A stretch of DNA of 14,597 nt from J061 sp003695725 [NCBI: Candidatus Schekmanbacteria bacterium] (GTDB taxonomy: Bacteria; Schekmanbacteria; GWA2-38-11): the NCBI GenBank assembly GCA_003695725.1, contig RFHX01000042.1, positions 1-14,597 on the forward strand, in the 5' to 3' direction. The stretch's first letter is position 1; each line of letters starts with the position of its first letter. The notes under the pieces are model-generated. The model searched no databases. It had not been told where the DNA came from and worked only from the letters and a program-made list of their open reading frames with translations. Of the stretch, positions 7,666 to 14,442 are shown in pieces. The translations under genes were made by a program, and so were the position numbers.

Positions 7666-8522
7666 TGGCTCAAGTAAAATTTATCGAATTTTTGAAAGAC
7701 ATCAAAATTGAACATACTCTTTTTGCTTTGCCATTTGCTATAACTTCAATGTTTATGGCAATCGACTCTTTACCGGAAATCAAACTTTTTTTCTGGATTA
7801 TCCTTGCAATGGTTGGTGCAAGAAGTTGGGCTATGGCATTTAACAGAATTGTAGATGCTGAATATGATAGAAAAAATGAGAGGACTAAAAACAGAGCAAT
7901 ACCTGCTGGCAGGTTGAGCAAAAAACAGATGTTTTTTTACGCTTTTATTGCCCTTTTAATATTTGAGATATCAGCATATGAAATAAACCATCTTGCCTTT
8001 CTACTTTCTCCATTGGCTATTTTCATAATATCATTTTATTCTTTTACTAAGCGTTTTTCCTATTTTTCTCACTTCTTTCTCGGCTTATCTCTTGCAATTG
8101 CACCGGTTGGTGCATGGGTTGCTGTAAAGGAGGAAATTTCATTGATTTCAATTTTGCTTGGTTGCGCAGTCCTTTTTTGGACAGCAGGTTTTGATATTTT
8201 ATATTCATTGCAGGATATCGAGTTTGACAAAAAGGAAGGTCTTTATTCATTTCCGGTAAAGTTTGGCATTGAGAAGTCTCTGCTAACAGCAAGAATTATG
8301 CATGCCATAATGATATTATTTTTAATAATACTTTCATATCCGGCAGCGCTTGGAAGATTTTATATATTAGGAATTGTCTTATGCGGAATATTTATCGCCT
8401 ATGAACATTTCATCGTAAAACCAAGCGATTTGAGTCGAATTAATCAGGCATTTTTTACGGTCAATGCAGTAGTTAGCGTTGCAATTATGATATTTACCAT
8501 TGCCGACATTTTTTTACGGTAG
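7665..8522 (+). CDS. mqnP: UbiA-like polyprenyltransferase, MqnP type (menaquinone side-chain attachment)
   Basis: Integral-membrane prenyltransferase predicted to attach the isoprenoid tail to the menaquinone ring precursor. In 285 residues there are about eight hydrophobic segments and the two Asp-rich UbiA motifs. The first is N60-R-I-V-D64-A-E-Y-D68, followed by RKNERTKNRAIPAGRLS. The second is GFDILYSLQDIEFD with D177, D184 and D188, followed by GLYSFPVKFG. The motif 1 form NRIVDxxxD and the ending SRINQAFFTVNAVVSV are typical of the 'UbiA_other'/MqnP subgroup of the futalosine pathway, rather than MenA or proteobacterial UbiA. The start overlaps the menG stop by one base, strong evidence of joint translation. 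No other mqn genes are in the window, so assignment to the futalosine route rests on subfamily resemblance. Confidence 0.88.
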   Translation: MAQVKFIEFLKDIKIEHTLFALPFAITSMFMAIDSLPEIKLFFWIILAMVGARSWAMAFNRIVDAEYDRKNERTKNRAIPAGRLSKKQMFFYAFIALLIFEISAYEINHLAFLLSPLAIFIISFYSFTKRFSYFSHFFLGLSLAIAPVGAWVAVKEEISLISILLGCAVLFWTAGFDILYSLQDIEFDKKEGLYSFPVKFGIEKSLLTARIMHAIMILFLIILSYPAALGRFYILGIVLCGIFIAYEHFIVKPSDLSRINQAFFTVNAVVSVAIMIFTIADIFLR

Positions 8523-8700
8523 ATATATAGTTGTAGGTGAATTTTTCCCTTCTTTTTTGTTTAGCAATACCTCGACACTCGAGAAGACCTGTATAATTTT
8601 GCCTGAAAATCCCTTTTTCATTAGACTTTTTTTCAATTCTTGTGTATTAGAAAAAAGTTTTATTGAAAATTCAAAATATTCATAATGCCAATTTAATGGA

Positions 8701-8706
8701 AGGAGG
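8701..8706 (+). promoter_or_regulatory. Strong ribosome binding site selecting a GTG start for aconitase
   Basis: A perfect AGGAGG lies 8 bp before GTG at 8715-8717. The upstream frame closes at a TAA (8694-8696) with no ATG in between, so the GTG start is well supported. It is one of the strongest Shine-Dalgarno sites on this strand. Confidence 0.85.
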
Positions 8707-8714
8707 ATGAAGAA

Positions 8715-10643
8715 GTGGGATTGAATCTAACTCAAAAGATTTTAAAATCACACCTTGTAAGCGGAAAGCTTATTCCCGGTGAAGAAATTGCAATAAAAAT
8801 TGATCAAACTCTTACCCAAGATGCTACGGGGACAATGGCATATCTGCAGTTTGAAGCTCTTGGAATACCGAGAGTTAAAACAAAACTTTCTGTAAGTTAT
8901 GTTGACCACAATACCTTACAGTCGGGTTTTGAAAATGCTGATGACCACCGTTATCTTCAGTCTGTAGCGGCAAAGTATGGAATTTATTTTTCAAAGCCGG
9001 GAAACGGCATTTGTCATCAAGTAAATCTTGAGCGTTTTGGTGTGCCCGGCAGAACGCTTCTTGGCTCTGACAGCCATACACCAACAGGCGGCGGCATCGG
9101 AATGATTGCAATCGGTGCAGGTGGGTTGGATGTTGCAGTTGCAATGGGGGGAGGACCATTTTATCTTGCCACACCCAAAGTAGTTCTTGTTGAACTGACA
9201 GGAAAGCTCCGTCCTGGTGTTTCTGCCAAAGATATTATTCTCGAGGTATTAAGGCAGGTTTCAGTCAAAGGTGGAGTTGGAAAAATATTTGAATACGGAG
9301 GTCCCGGCGTAAAAACTTTGAGTGTCCCGGAACGTTCAACCATTACAAATATGGGCGCTGAGCTTGGTGCTACAACATCGATTTTCCCGAGTGATGAAGT
9401 AACAAAAGAGTTCCTCAAAGCACAGGGGAGAGTAAAGGATTGGAAGGAATTGAAAGCGGACAAGGATTGCGAATATGATGAAGTTTTAAAGATCGATTTG
9501 AATAAGTTAGAACCATTGATTGCCCAGCCCCATTCACCTGACAATGTCTGTAAGGTAAAGGAAATTGAAGGTAAACCTGTTCAACAGGTCATAATTGGAA
9601 GCTGCACAAATTCTTCATATAAGGATCTAATGACTGTTGCAGGGCTTTTGAAGGGCAAAAAAGTCCATCCTGATGTAAGTTTTGCTGTGGCGCCGGGTTC
9701 GAAGCAGGTTTTTGAGATGATATCGAGGAATGGAGCTCTTGCTGAAATTGTTGCCGCTGGAGCTAGAATCCTTGAATCAGCCTGCGGTCCCTGTATTGGT
9801 ATGGGACAAGCTCCTTGCAGTGGCGGTGTTACTGTAAGAACATTCAATAGGAATTTTCTTGGACGTTCCGGTACAAAAGATGCATTGGTTTATCTTGCAA
9901 GCCCCGAGGTGGCTGTCGCAACTGCTCTCAAAGGGAAAATTGCAGATCCAAGAAAACTTGGGAAGTTCCCAAAAGTTTCAATGCCGAAAAAGTTTATTGT
10001 AAATGATAATCTCATTGTAAAGCCGCCAAGAGACGGAAGCAAGGTTGAGATTGTCAGGGGACCAAATATTGCTCCACTTCCGAAAAATAAACCATTGCCA
10101 AATACATTGTCGGGAAAAGTGCTTCTTAAAGTAGGTGACAATATAACGACTGACCACATTATGCCAGCAGGGGCAAAGATTTTACCGCTTCGCTCGAATA
10201 TACCTAAAATATCTGAACATGTTTTTGAGGTTGTTGATCCAAATTTTTCTGAACGGGCAAAAAAGAATAAAGGAGGATTCATCATAGGTGGTGAAAACTA
10301 TGGACAAGGATCAAGCCGTGAGCATGCGGCTCTTGCTCCTATGTATCTGGGAATCAAATTTGTTCTCGCTAAATCATTTGCAAGAATACACAGGGCGAAT
10401 TTAGTTAATTTTGGTATTCTTCCCCTTAGATTCAGCAAAGATTCAGATTACGCCTCTTTGAAAGAGGGTGATACACTCAAGATTGAAAATGTTCATAAAG
10501 CGTTGAAAAACAATGAACCTCTCAAAGTAAGAAACTTGAGGACGAAGAAGACACTCGAAGCAACCTATGATTTGACCGAAAGGCAAAAGGCAATAATCCT
10601 TGCCGGAGGATTGCTCAACTATACTAAAAAGAATGTTAAGTAA
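8715..10643 (+). CDS. Aconitate hydratase, single-chain 'putative aconitase' type
   Basis: Interconverts citrate and isocitrate through cis-aconitate in the TCA cycle, using a [4Fe-4S] cluster. The 642 residues are shorter than AcnA or AcnB (about 850-900) and fit the acon_putative subfamily seen in Aquifex-like and other bacteria. The catalytic half has QDATGT (35-40), SDSHTPTGGGIGM (118-130) and cluster cysteines C296 in GSCTNSS, C357 and C360 in ACGPC. The swivel half starts near residue 467 with GKVLLKVGDNITTDHIMPAG and has ENYGQGSSREHAAL (substrate loop, SSREHA) and the ending AKSFARIHRANLVNFGILPL. Homoaconitase and isopropylmalate isomerase share this fold, but a fused large plus small unit with this N-terminus favours aconitase. 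It stands 192 bp after mqnP and ends at an intrinsic terminator, so it may be its own unit. Confidence 0.93.
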   Translation: MGLNLTQKILKSHLVSGKLIPGEEIAIKIDQTLTQDATGTMAYLQFEALGIPRVKTKLSVSYVDHNTLQSGFENADDHRYLQSVAAKYGIYFSKPGNGICHQVNLERFGVPGRTLLGSDSHTPTGGGIGMIAIGAGGLDVAVAMGGGPFYLATPKVVLVELTGKLRPGVSAKDIILEVLRQVSVKGGVGKIFEYGGPGVKTLSVPERSTITNMGAELGATTSIFPSDEVTKEFLKAQGRVKDWKELKADKDCEYDEVLKIDLNKLEPLIAQPHSPDNVCKVKEIEGKPVQQVIIGSCTNSSYKDLMTVAGLLKGKKVHPDVSFAVAPGSKQVFEMISRNGALAEIVAAGARILESACGPCIGMGQAPCSGGVTVRTFNRNFLGRSGTKDALVYLASPEVAVATALKGKIADPRKLGKFPKVSMPKKFIVNDNLIVKPPRDGSKVEIVRGPNIAPLPKNKPLPNTLSGKVLLKVGDNITTDHIMPAGAKILPLRSNIPKISEHVFEVVDPNFSERAKKNKGGFIIGGENYGQGSSREHAALAPMYLGIKFVLAKSFARIHRANLVNFGILPLRFSKDSDYASLKEGDTLKIENVHKALKNNEPLKVRNLRTKKTLEATYDLTERQKAIILAGGLLNYTKKNVK

Positions 10644-10665
10644 ATAAATTTAAGCAAAAATTTTA

Positions 10666-10702
10666 AAAGGGCAGAGTTTCGTCTTGAAGCTCTGCCTTTT
10701 TT
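10666..10702 (+). terminator. Rho-independent terminator after aconitase
   Basis: Stem GGCAGAG (10670-10676) pairs with CTCTGCC (10690-10696). It extends inward by TTTC/GAAG (one T-G wobble) to a 5-base loop GTCTT, and is followed by six T. It begins 26 bp after the aconitase stop on the plus strand. Confidence 0.9.
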
Positions 10703-10722
10703 GCGGAATTCGATTTGGCAAT

Positions 10723-10759
10723 AAAAAAGCAGGAAACCATTTTTCTGATTTCCTGCTTT
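10723..10759 (-). terminator. Rho-independent terminator after the PEP-CTERM gene
   Basis: Inverted repeat AAAGCAGGAAA (10726-10736) and TTTCCTGCTTT (10749-10759) with a 12-base loop. Read on the minus strand, the stem runs into T6 (10728-10723), a proper U-tract; on the plus strand there is no such tail. It lies 20 bp beyond the stop codon of the minus-strand PEP-CTERM gene. Confidence 0.88.
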
Positions 10760-10778
10760 ATAGGTTCTAAATCAAATA

Positions 10779-11498
10779 TTATTTCATCTTTTTCTTTAAT
10801 CCAACTGCGCCCAAAAGTCCAAGTCCGAGAAGAACGAATGTTGAAGGCTCTGGAATAGGGAAAGCAAATGATTGGCTATCAGGAATTATATCGCTTGTCA
10901 ATTCGGCGAGCTGTCCGGTGTTTCCGAGATATATACCAGAGAAAAGGTCATAGCCATATGAATCATAATCTTGCCAACCGAAATGCCATTCGATTCTGCC
11001 TGTATCATACAAAATTATTTCAAATTCATTTAGATAATCGGAATCTTCATCATCATATGTTTCAGTGTACCAAAAGAATATGGCGCGGTTCGATTCGAGC
11101 TTGTAACCATAATGTCCATAATAGTAAGATGATAAATCATCATAAGCTGCCATTAGGTATGTACCATCAGGGTTGTCAGCAATCAAATCATATTCATATC
11201 CATATCCATAATTGGAGTCGGTGTCAAACTCGTCCATTAATTGGACATATCCATTTGAATCGATGGCAAAGCGGTCATAGGTCTTGTTTGCAATTTCGAC
11301 GGTAAAGCCAAGAGAAATATCTGTCCAATGAGAGTCATCATCAGAATCATAAAAATCAAGACTCGATGGAGCATAATAGTGATAATTGCTTGGAATCTCA
11401 TAAAAATTGGGGTCAACAGGTGTAATGGCTTGAGAATTTACCAAGAAAGTTCCAAAAAATATAAGACTGAGAATTAATACTTTAAATGTCTTCATCAT
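10779..11498 (-). CDS. Secreted PEP-CTERM sorting-signal protein (exosortase substrate), nidogen-like body
   Basis: The 239-residue product has an N-terminal signal peptide (MMKTFKVLILSLIFFGTFLV, probable cut after NSQA). Its C-terminal sorting signal is textbook PEP-CTERM: P216-E217-P218-S-T, hydrophobic FVLLGLGLLGAVGL, then basic KKKMK. Family knowledge: such proteins are cut and anchored or released by an exosortase, usually in Gram-negative bacteria that also make an exopolysaccharide. The mature part is rich in Asp, Tyr, Ser and Gly (SSYYYGHYGY, YGYGYEYD) and acidic. The pattern of FAIDSNGYVQL, then AAYDDL, then FFWYTETY, then EFEIILYDTGRIEWHFGW resembles nidogen-like or adhesive beta-rich domains; this is inference. 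No catalytic motif is seen. GGGAGAG upstream serves either of two adjacent ATGs (11498 or 11495). Its own sigma-54-type promoter and terminator make it monocistronic. No exosortase is in the window. Confidence 0.93.
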   Translation of the reverse strand: MMKTFKVLILSLIFFGTFLVNSQAITPVDPNFYEIPSNYHYYAPSSLDFYDSDDDSHWTDISLGFTVEIANKTYDRFAIDSNGYVQLMDEFDTDSNYGYGYEYDLIADNPDGTYLMAAYDDLSSYYYGHYGYKLESNRAIFFWYTETYDDEDSDYLNEFEIILYDTGRIEWHFGWQDYDSYGYDLFSGIYLGNTGQLAELTSDIIPDSQSFAFPIPEPSTFVLLGLGLLGAVGLKKKMK

Positions 11499-11565
11499 TA
11501 TCTCTCCCTTTAAAGTGATGCTTCAAAAATTATACGAATCATCCAACCGTTGCTCTTTAATTTTA

Positions 11566-11581
11566 AGCAATAACTGTGCCA
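11566..11581 (-). promoter_or_regulatory. Sigma-54 (RpoN) -24/-12 promoter of the PEP-CTERM gene
   Basis: The minus strand reads TGGCAC (11581-11576), five bases AGTTA, then TTGCT (11570-11566). This matches the RpoN consensus TGGCAC-N5-TTGCW at every defined position. The predicted transcript start is near 11555, leaving a 57-nt leader before the ATG at 11498. Sigma-54 promoters depend on an enhancer-binding ATPase, and PEP-CTERM genes in several Gram-negatives are known to be under RpoN with the PrsK/PrsR pair. Assigning PrsR here is inference because neither regulator is in the window. Confidence 0.88.
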
Positions 11582-11684
11582 ATTCTTTGCTCAGACATCA
11601 TTTTTTTTTAACATATTGAAATTTCGAATTATTTTCATTTCTATGATTGTACCGTTAAAAAAATAAATTATGATATGATGAAAA

Positions 11685-11707
11685 AAGTGTCTTAAAAGTC
11701 GACATAT
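11685..11707 (-). promoter_or_regulatory. Candidate enhancer-binding-protein site, proximal copy
   Basis: Spaced palindrome AAGTGTC-N9-GACATAT (plus-strand sense). Its centre is about 141 bp upstream of the predicted sigma-54 start. It shares half-site sequence, spacing and orientation with the copy at 11750-11772. The right arm is imperfect (GACATAT against an ideal GACACTT). Confidence 0.6.
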
Positions 11708-11749
11708 AAACTTAAGAATAATGCTAACATACTGAAAAATAATATAAAA

Positions 11750-11772
11750 AAGTGTTCAAAAAACCGACACTT
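11750..11772 (-). promoter_or_regulatory. Candidate enhancer-binding-protein site, distal copy
   Basis: Spaced palindrome AAGTGTT-N9-GACACTT, centred 65 bp from the proximal copy and about 206 bp upstream of the predicted start. With the outer bases counted, the arms AAAGTGT and ACACTTT are exact 7-bp inverted repeats. On the minus strand, 18 of 23 positions agree with the proximal copy (GTCG, then TTTT, then ACACTTTTTT). A lone half site GACACTG follows at 11789-11795. Confidence 0.62.
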
Positions 11773-11913
11773 TCAATATCTTTTTACTGACACTGCGAAA
11801 TTAAATTGTATATGACTCAAAAGAAATTATCAGTTGCCAAGTGATAATGATTTGAATTATTTAAAAATTTATGCAAAAGAGTTGTTATAGATTAAGAGTA
11901 AAGGAGGAATATT

Positions 11914-12555
11914 ATGAAAGTACTGGGAATATCAGGAAGCCCTCGCAGGAACAAGACGACAGACAGGCTTGTGCAGGAGGTTTTGAGTACAGTTGATTGT
12001 GAAAGTGAATTCATTTCTCTTGCAGGGAAAAAAATTTCTCCCTGCATTGCCTGCCTTGGATGTGTAAAAGATAATATCTGTAAAGTGAAAGATGATATGA
12101 CAGAGTTGCGCAAAAAAATTGTTGAGGCAGATGCCTATGTGATTGGTGCTCCTAATTATTTTTCAGTACTCAATGGATTGACGCACTGCTTTATGGAACG
12201 TTTTTATCAATTCAGACATCGTGAGGGGAAGGCAGTTGCGGGGAAGCTCGGTATTGCTGTTGGCGTTGGGGGAGGTATGCCCAATGCTCCTGCAGAAAAC
12301 ATCAAAACCTTTTTCCAATATAATCAGATTGAGTGTATTGGGGAGATTACAGCTCAAGGGGCGGCATGCTGTTTTGTGTGTGGATATGGAGAAACCTGCA
12401 AAGTTGGAGCAATTTATATGTTTATGGGTGAAGGGACAAAAATTACAGATGAGATAATTCCTGACCTTTCAAAACAACCTGATAAGATTGAAGAAGCACA
12501 TCAACTTGGCAAAAAACTTAGTGAAAGACTGAAAAGTTTTGCCCTCGGCACTTAA
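11914..12555 (+). CDS. Iron-sulfur flavoprotein / NADPH-dependent FMN reductase family protein
   Basis: A 213-residue flavodoxin-fold protein. It opens with MKVLGISGSPRRNKTTDRLV, the FMN phosphate-binding strand-loop (GSPR..s.T). This is followed by SPCIACLGCVKDNICKVKDD, where C44, C47, C50 and C56 form the compact CxxCxxCx5C cluster of Isf-type iron-sulfur flavoproteins, which hold a [4Fe-4S] cluster. ADAYVIGAPNYFSVLNGLTH is the next flavin-contact segment. A second Cys group (C152, C153, C156, C162 in CCFVCGYGETC) could bind another metal or form disulfides; this is inference. Family members pass electrons between ferredoxin or NAD(P)H and small acceptors, or reduce oxygen species in anaerobes. 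The actual substrate is unknown. The start is fixed by AGGAGG 6 bp upstream. It is divergent from the PEP-CTERM gene and ends 7 bp from the convergent YqaA gene. Confidence 0.88.
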   Translation: MKVLGISGSPRRNKTTDRLVQEVLSTVDCESEFISLAGKKISPCIACLGCVKDNICKVKDDMTELRKKIVEADAYVIGAPNYFSVLNGLTHCFMERFYQFRHREGKAVAGKLGIAVGVGGGMPNAPAENIKTFFQYNQIECIGEITAQGAACCFVCGYGETCKVGAIYMFMGEGTKITDEIIPDLSKQPDKIEEAHQLGKKLSERLKSFALGT

Positions 12556-12562
12556 TTTTCTA

Positions 12563-13156
12563 TTAAAATACGTACTTCAAAAGGATAAATCCCCCAAGAA
12601 GTAAGATTACAAAAATAATCGAGAGAATATTGAAATATTTATCTATGAATTCCCTTATAGGTTCGCCAAACTTCCACAAAAGTCCTGCCACAATGAAAAA
12701 GCGTGCAGACCTTGAAATAACTGAAGCAAGAACAAAGACAGGGAAATTTATGGAAAAAACGCCTCCAGCTATTGTAAAAACCTTGTATGGAATGGGGGTG
12801 AAGCCTGCTGTGAAAACAGCCCAAAAATTCCATTCATTATATATTTTGCTTACACGGTCAAAGACTGCAGGTGTAAATCCCGGCACATAGTGAAAAAAGA
12901 AATATGAAATCCCCGCATATTCCCACAAAAATTTACCGATTCCATATCCCAGCATTCCTCCAAGGGCCGAGCCGATTGAGCAAATAAGTGCAAACTTGAA
13001 TGCCCTGCGCGGTTTAGAAATAACAAGCGCTATTAGCAGCACATCCGGAGGAATTGGAAAGAACGAAGATTCCGCAAAAGCGAGTAAAAAAAGTGCCGGC
13101 GCTCCATATGGAGTATCAGCCCAATGGAGGACCCAATCATAAAGTTTTCTCAGCAT
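12563..13156 (-). CDS. YqaA/DedA-family inner-membrane protein (VTT/SNARE-associated domain)
   Basis: A 197-residue polytopic membrane protein with about five hydrophobic stretches. The VTT-domain marks are clear: AFAESSFFPIPPDVLLIAL with E29 and FFPIPPD (32-38); the glycine-rich IGSALGGMLGYGIGK; the re-entrant loop AGFTPIPYKVFTIAGGVF (FTPIPYKVF at 119-127); and SRSARFF (148-154). The FTPIPYK form and the short length match the YqaA branch rather than classic DedA (YohD/YabI). DedA superfamily members are linked to lipid flipping (undecaprenyl phosphate or phosphatidylethanolamine) and proton-motive-force maintenance; the role of YqaA itself is not settled. The gene starts 11 bp after the TPR lipoprotein stop and is probably co-transcribed with it. 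Its Shine-Dalgarno is weak: AAGG lies about 14 bp upstream, inside the preceding gene. Confidence 0.9.
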   Translation of the reverse strand: MLRKLYDWVLHWADTPYGAPALFLLAFAESSFFPIPPDVLLIALVISKPRRAFKFALICSIGSALGGMLGYGIGKFLWEYAGISYFFFHYVPGFTPAVFDRVSKIYNEWNFWAVFTAGFTPIPYKVFTIAGGVFSINFPVFVLASVISRSARFFIVAGLLWKFGEPIREFIDKYFNILSIIFVILLLGGFILLKYVF

Positions 13157-13167
13157 TAAATCTTTTC

Positions 13168-14391
13168 TTACCTTCTTTTAGCCATAAGCTGTTTTAGCTG
13201 AGAGCGCAGTTGCTTGACATCTTTCTGAAGGTCCTCTTCACTTTTATCAGGTGTGCGCAGTTTGCTTGCTTTAATGAAGTTTTCTTCAGCTTTTTTCGCA
13301 TATTCATTGAGGAGTTTTCTATCTTTCTCAAGTTTGATTTTTTCAACATATAGCATAGTCTTATATTGATATGTATCAGGAGCGTTTGGGTTTATTTCTA
13401 TTGATTTATCCAACATTGCCAAACCATCTGCTATAGCTTCGTATTTTAGATGTTTCATTAATTCGGAAATAGCTCTGCTTGCATATGTCTTTTTGATTCC
13501 CAATTCTTTGCTCACATAAATAGCCATATTATCGGGATTTTTAGTGAAAATTGCGCGAGCCTGTTTGGATTTGGTGAATGACAAATCAGGGGCTGCATTT
13601 ATTATGCATTTTAAAATATCAAAAGTGTCTTCTGTTGAGCATGCATAAATCTTTTCTGCAAGCTCGTCATCGATGTCTTTTATTCTTTTTAATTTTTCTA
13701 TAAAGACTTTTTTGTCGATTGCCGCCAAAACATCTTTTTCAGGCGTTTTAATAAGATTTATAAGCGACAATGCATCTTCTTTTTTTAATCTTCCTGCTTT
13801 GGCAACTGCCTTGACTGCATTTTCATCAGCCGCAACCTTGTCGATGAATTCATCTGTGCCAAGCAGTACTTCAGGTTTTTTAACAGCAAAGCAAAGTCCC
13901 CAATCTAAAACTCCCATTCTGTAATAGGCATCTGCATTGGCAGGATCAAATTCAAGCCATTTTTTTAGATATTTTCTTGCATTTGGCAAATCTCCGTCAT
14001 CCATAAACATTGCGGCAACTTTTGCATATTCATTGGAGATGTTCATCTGAGCATCAGCTCGTTCAGGGTCAAGCTCTAAAACCTTCTTGTAATATTTTAT
14101 TGCATTTTCAGAAAGTTCAGCCGCCAGCTTGTGTTCCGTTTCACTTTTCGTAGCAAGAAAAAGATTTGAATAACATACTGCTATATTTTGGTATGGATTT
14201 GGGTCATTGGGCATTAACTCCGAAGCTTTTTTAAATGATTCTATTGCCTTTTCAAATTCTGAAGCGCCATAGTATTTTTCGCCTTCCTTCATCAGTTTTC
14301 TAAATTCGGCGTTTTTACCGCCGCACGAAGGAAATATTATTGCCAATGATAGAACAAGAATAAGAGCCGCAAATTTCTTTCCAAACATCAT
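13168..14391 (-). CDS. TPR-repeat lipoprotein
   Basis: A 407-residue secreted lipoprotein. The signal peptide MMFGKKFAALILVLSLAIIF ends in a lipobox FPSC, with acylated C23 followed by GG. Tetratricopeptide repeats lie at about 27-62 (YYGASEFEKAIESFKKASEL with PNDP), 64-108 (AIKYYKKVLELDPERAD) and 110-160 (LPNARKYLKKWLEFDPANAD). The stretch at about 165-320 is helical, Lys/Asp-rich and not TPR-like. A further TPR-like pair follows at about 325-380 (LAMLDKSIEINPNAPDTYQY). TPRs bind protein partners; lipid anchoring suggests a periplasmic or outer-membrane scaffold for envelope or polysaccharide machinery, which is inference. AGGAGG at 14396-14401 lies 7 bp before the second ATG (14388) and 4 bp before the first (14391), so the true start may be the second. 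It heads a two-gene unit with YqaA. Confidence 0.87.
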   Translation of the reverse strand: MMFGKKFAALILVLSLAIIFPSCGGKNAEFRKLMKEGEKYYGASEFEKAIESFKKASELMPNDPNPYQNIAVCYSNLFLATKSETEHKLAAELSENAIKYYKKVLELDPERADAQMNISNEYAKVAAMFMDDGDLPNARKYLKKWLEFDPANADAYYRMGVLDWGLCFAVKKPEVLLGTDEFIDKVAADENAVKAVAKAGRLKKEDALSLINLIKTPEKDVLAAIDKKVFIEKLKRIKDIDDELAEKIYACSTEDTFDILKCIINAAPDLSFTKSKQARAIFTKNPDNMAIYVSKELGIKKTYASRAISELMKHLKYEAIADGLAMLDKSIEINPNAPDTYQYKTMLYVEKIKLEKDRKLLNEYAKKAEENFIKASKLRTPDKSEEDLQKDVKQLRSQLKQLMAKRR

Positions 14392-14442
14392 TTCCCCTCC
14401 TAAAAATGGTATAAGTATAAATCAAATTTCTTCAACAAAGAG

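Larger units (their letters stand above)
11499..11913. other. Divergent 415-bp control region between the PEP-CTERM gene and the flavoprotein gene
   Basis: Very AT-rich and without a credible coding frame. It holds the sigma-54 promoter (11566-11581), two palindromic sites (11685-11707, 11750-11772) and a half site (11789-11795). On the plus side no clear sigma-70 or sigma-54 promoter for the gene at 11914 was found; TTGCCA at 11834-11839 lacks a convincing -10. AGGAGG at 11902-11907 is the ribosome binding site of the plus-strand gene, 6 bp before its ATG. Confidence 0.7.

Noticed and set aside
8571-8583. CTCGA-CAC-TCGAG inverted repeat after mqnP, considered as a terminator
   Set aside because: The stem is only 5 bp and no T-tract follows; it may be chance.
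8500-8685. A 61-codon plus-strand frame between mqnP and aconitase
   Set aside because: It overlaps the mqnP end, has no ribosome binding site and shows a low-complexity Phe/Ser composition; most likely non-coding.
10868-11305. A 145-codon plus-strand frame over the PEP-CTERM gene
   Set aside because: The His-rich, Asn-rich product is the mirror of the Asp/Tyr codons of the real minus-strand gene; no domain or ribosome binding site.
11834-11862. TTGCCA with TTATTT considered as the promoter of the flavoprotein gene
   Set aside because: The -10 match is too poor in such AT-rich sequence to support a call.
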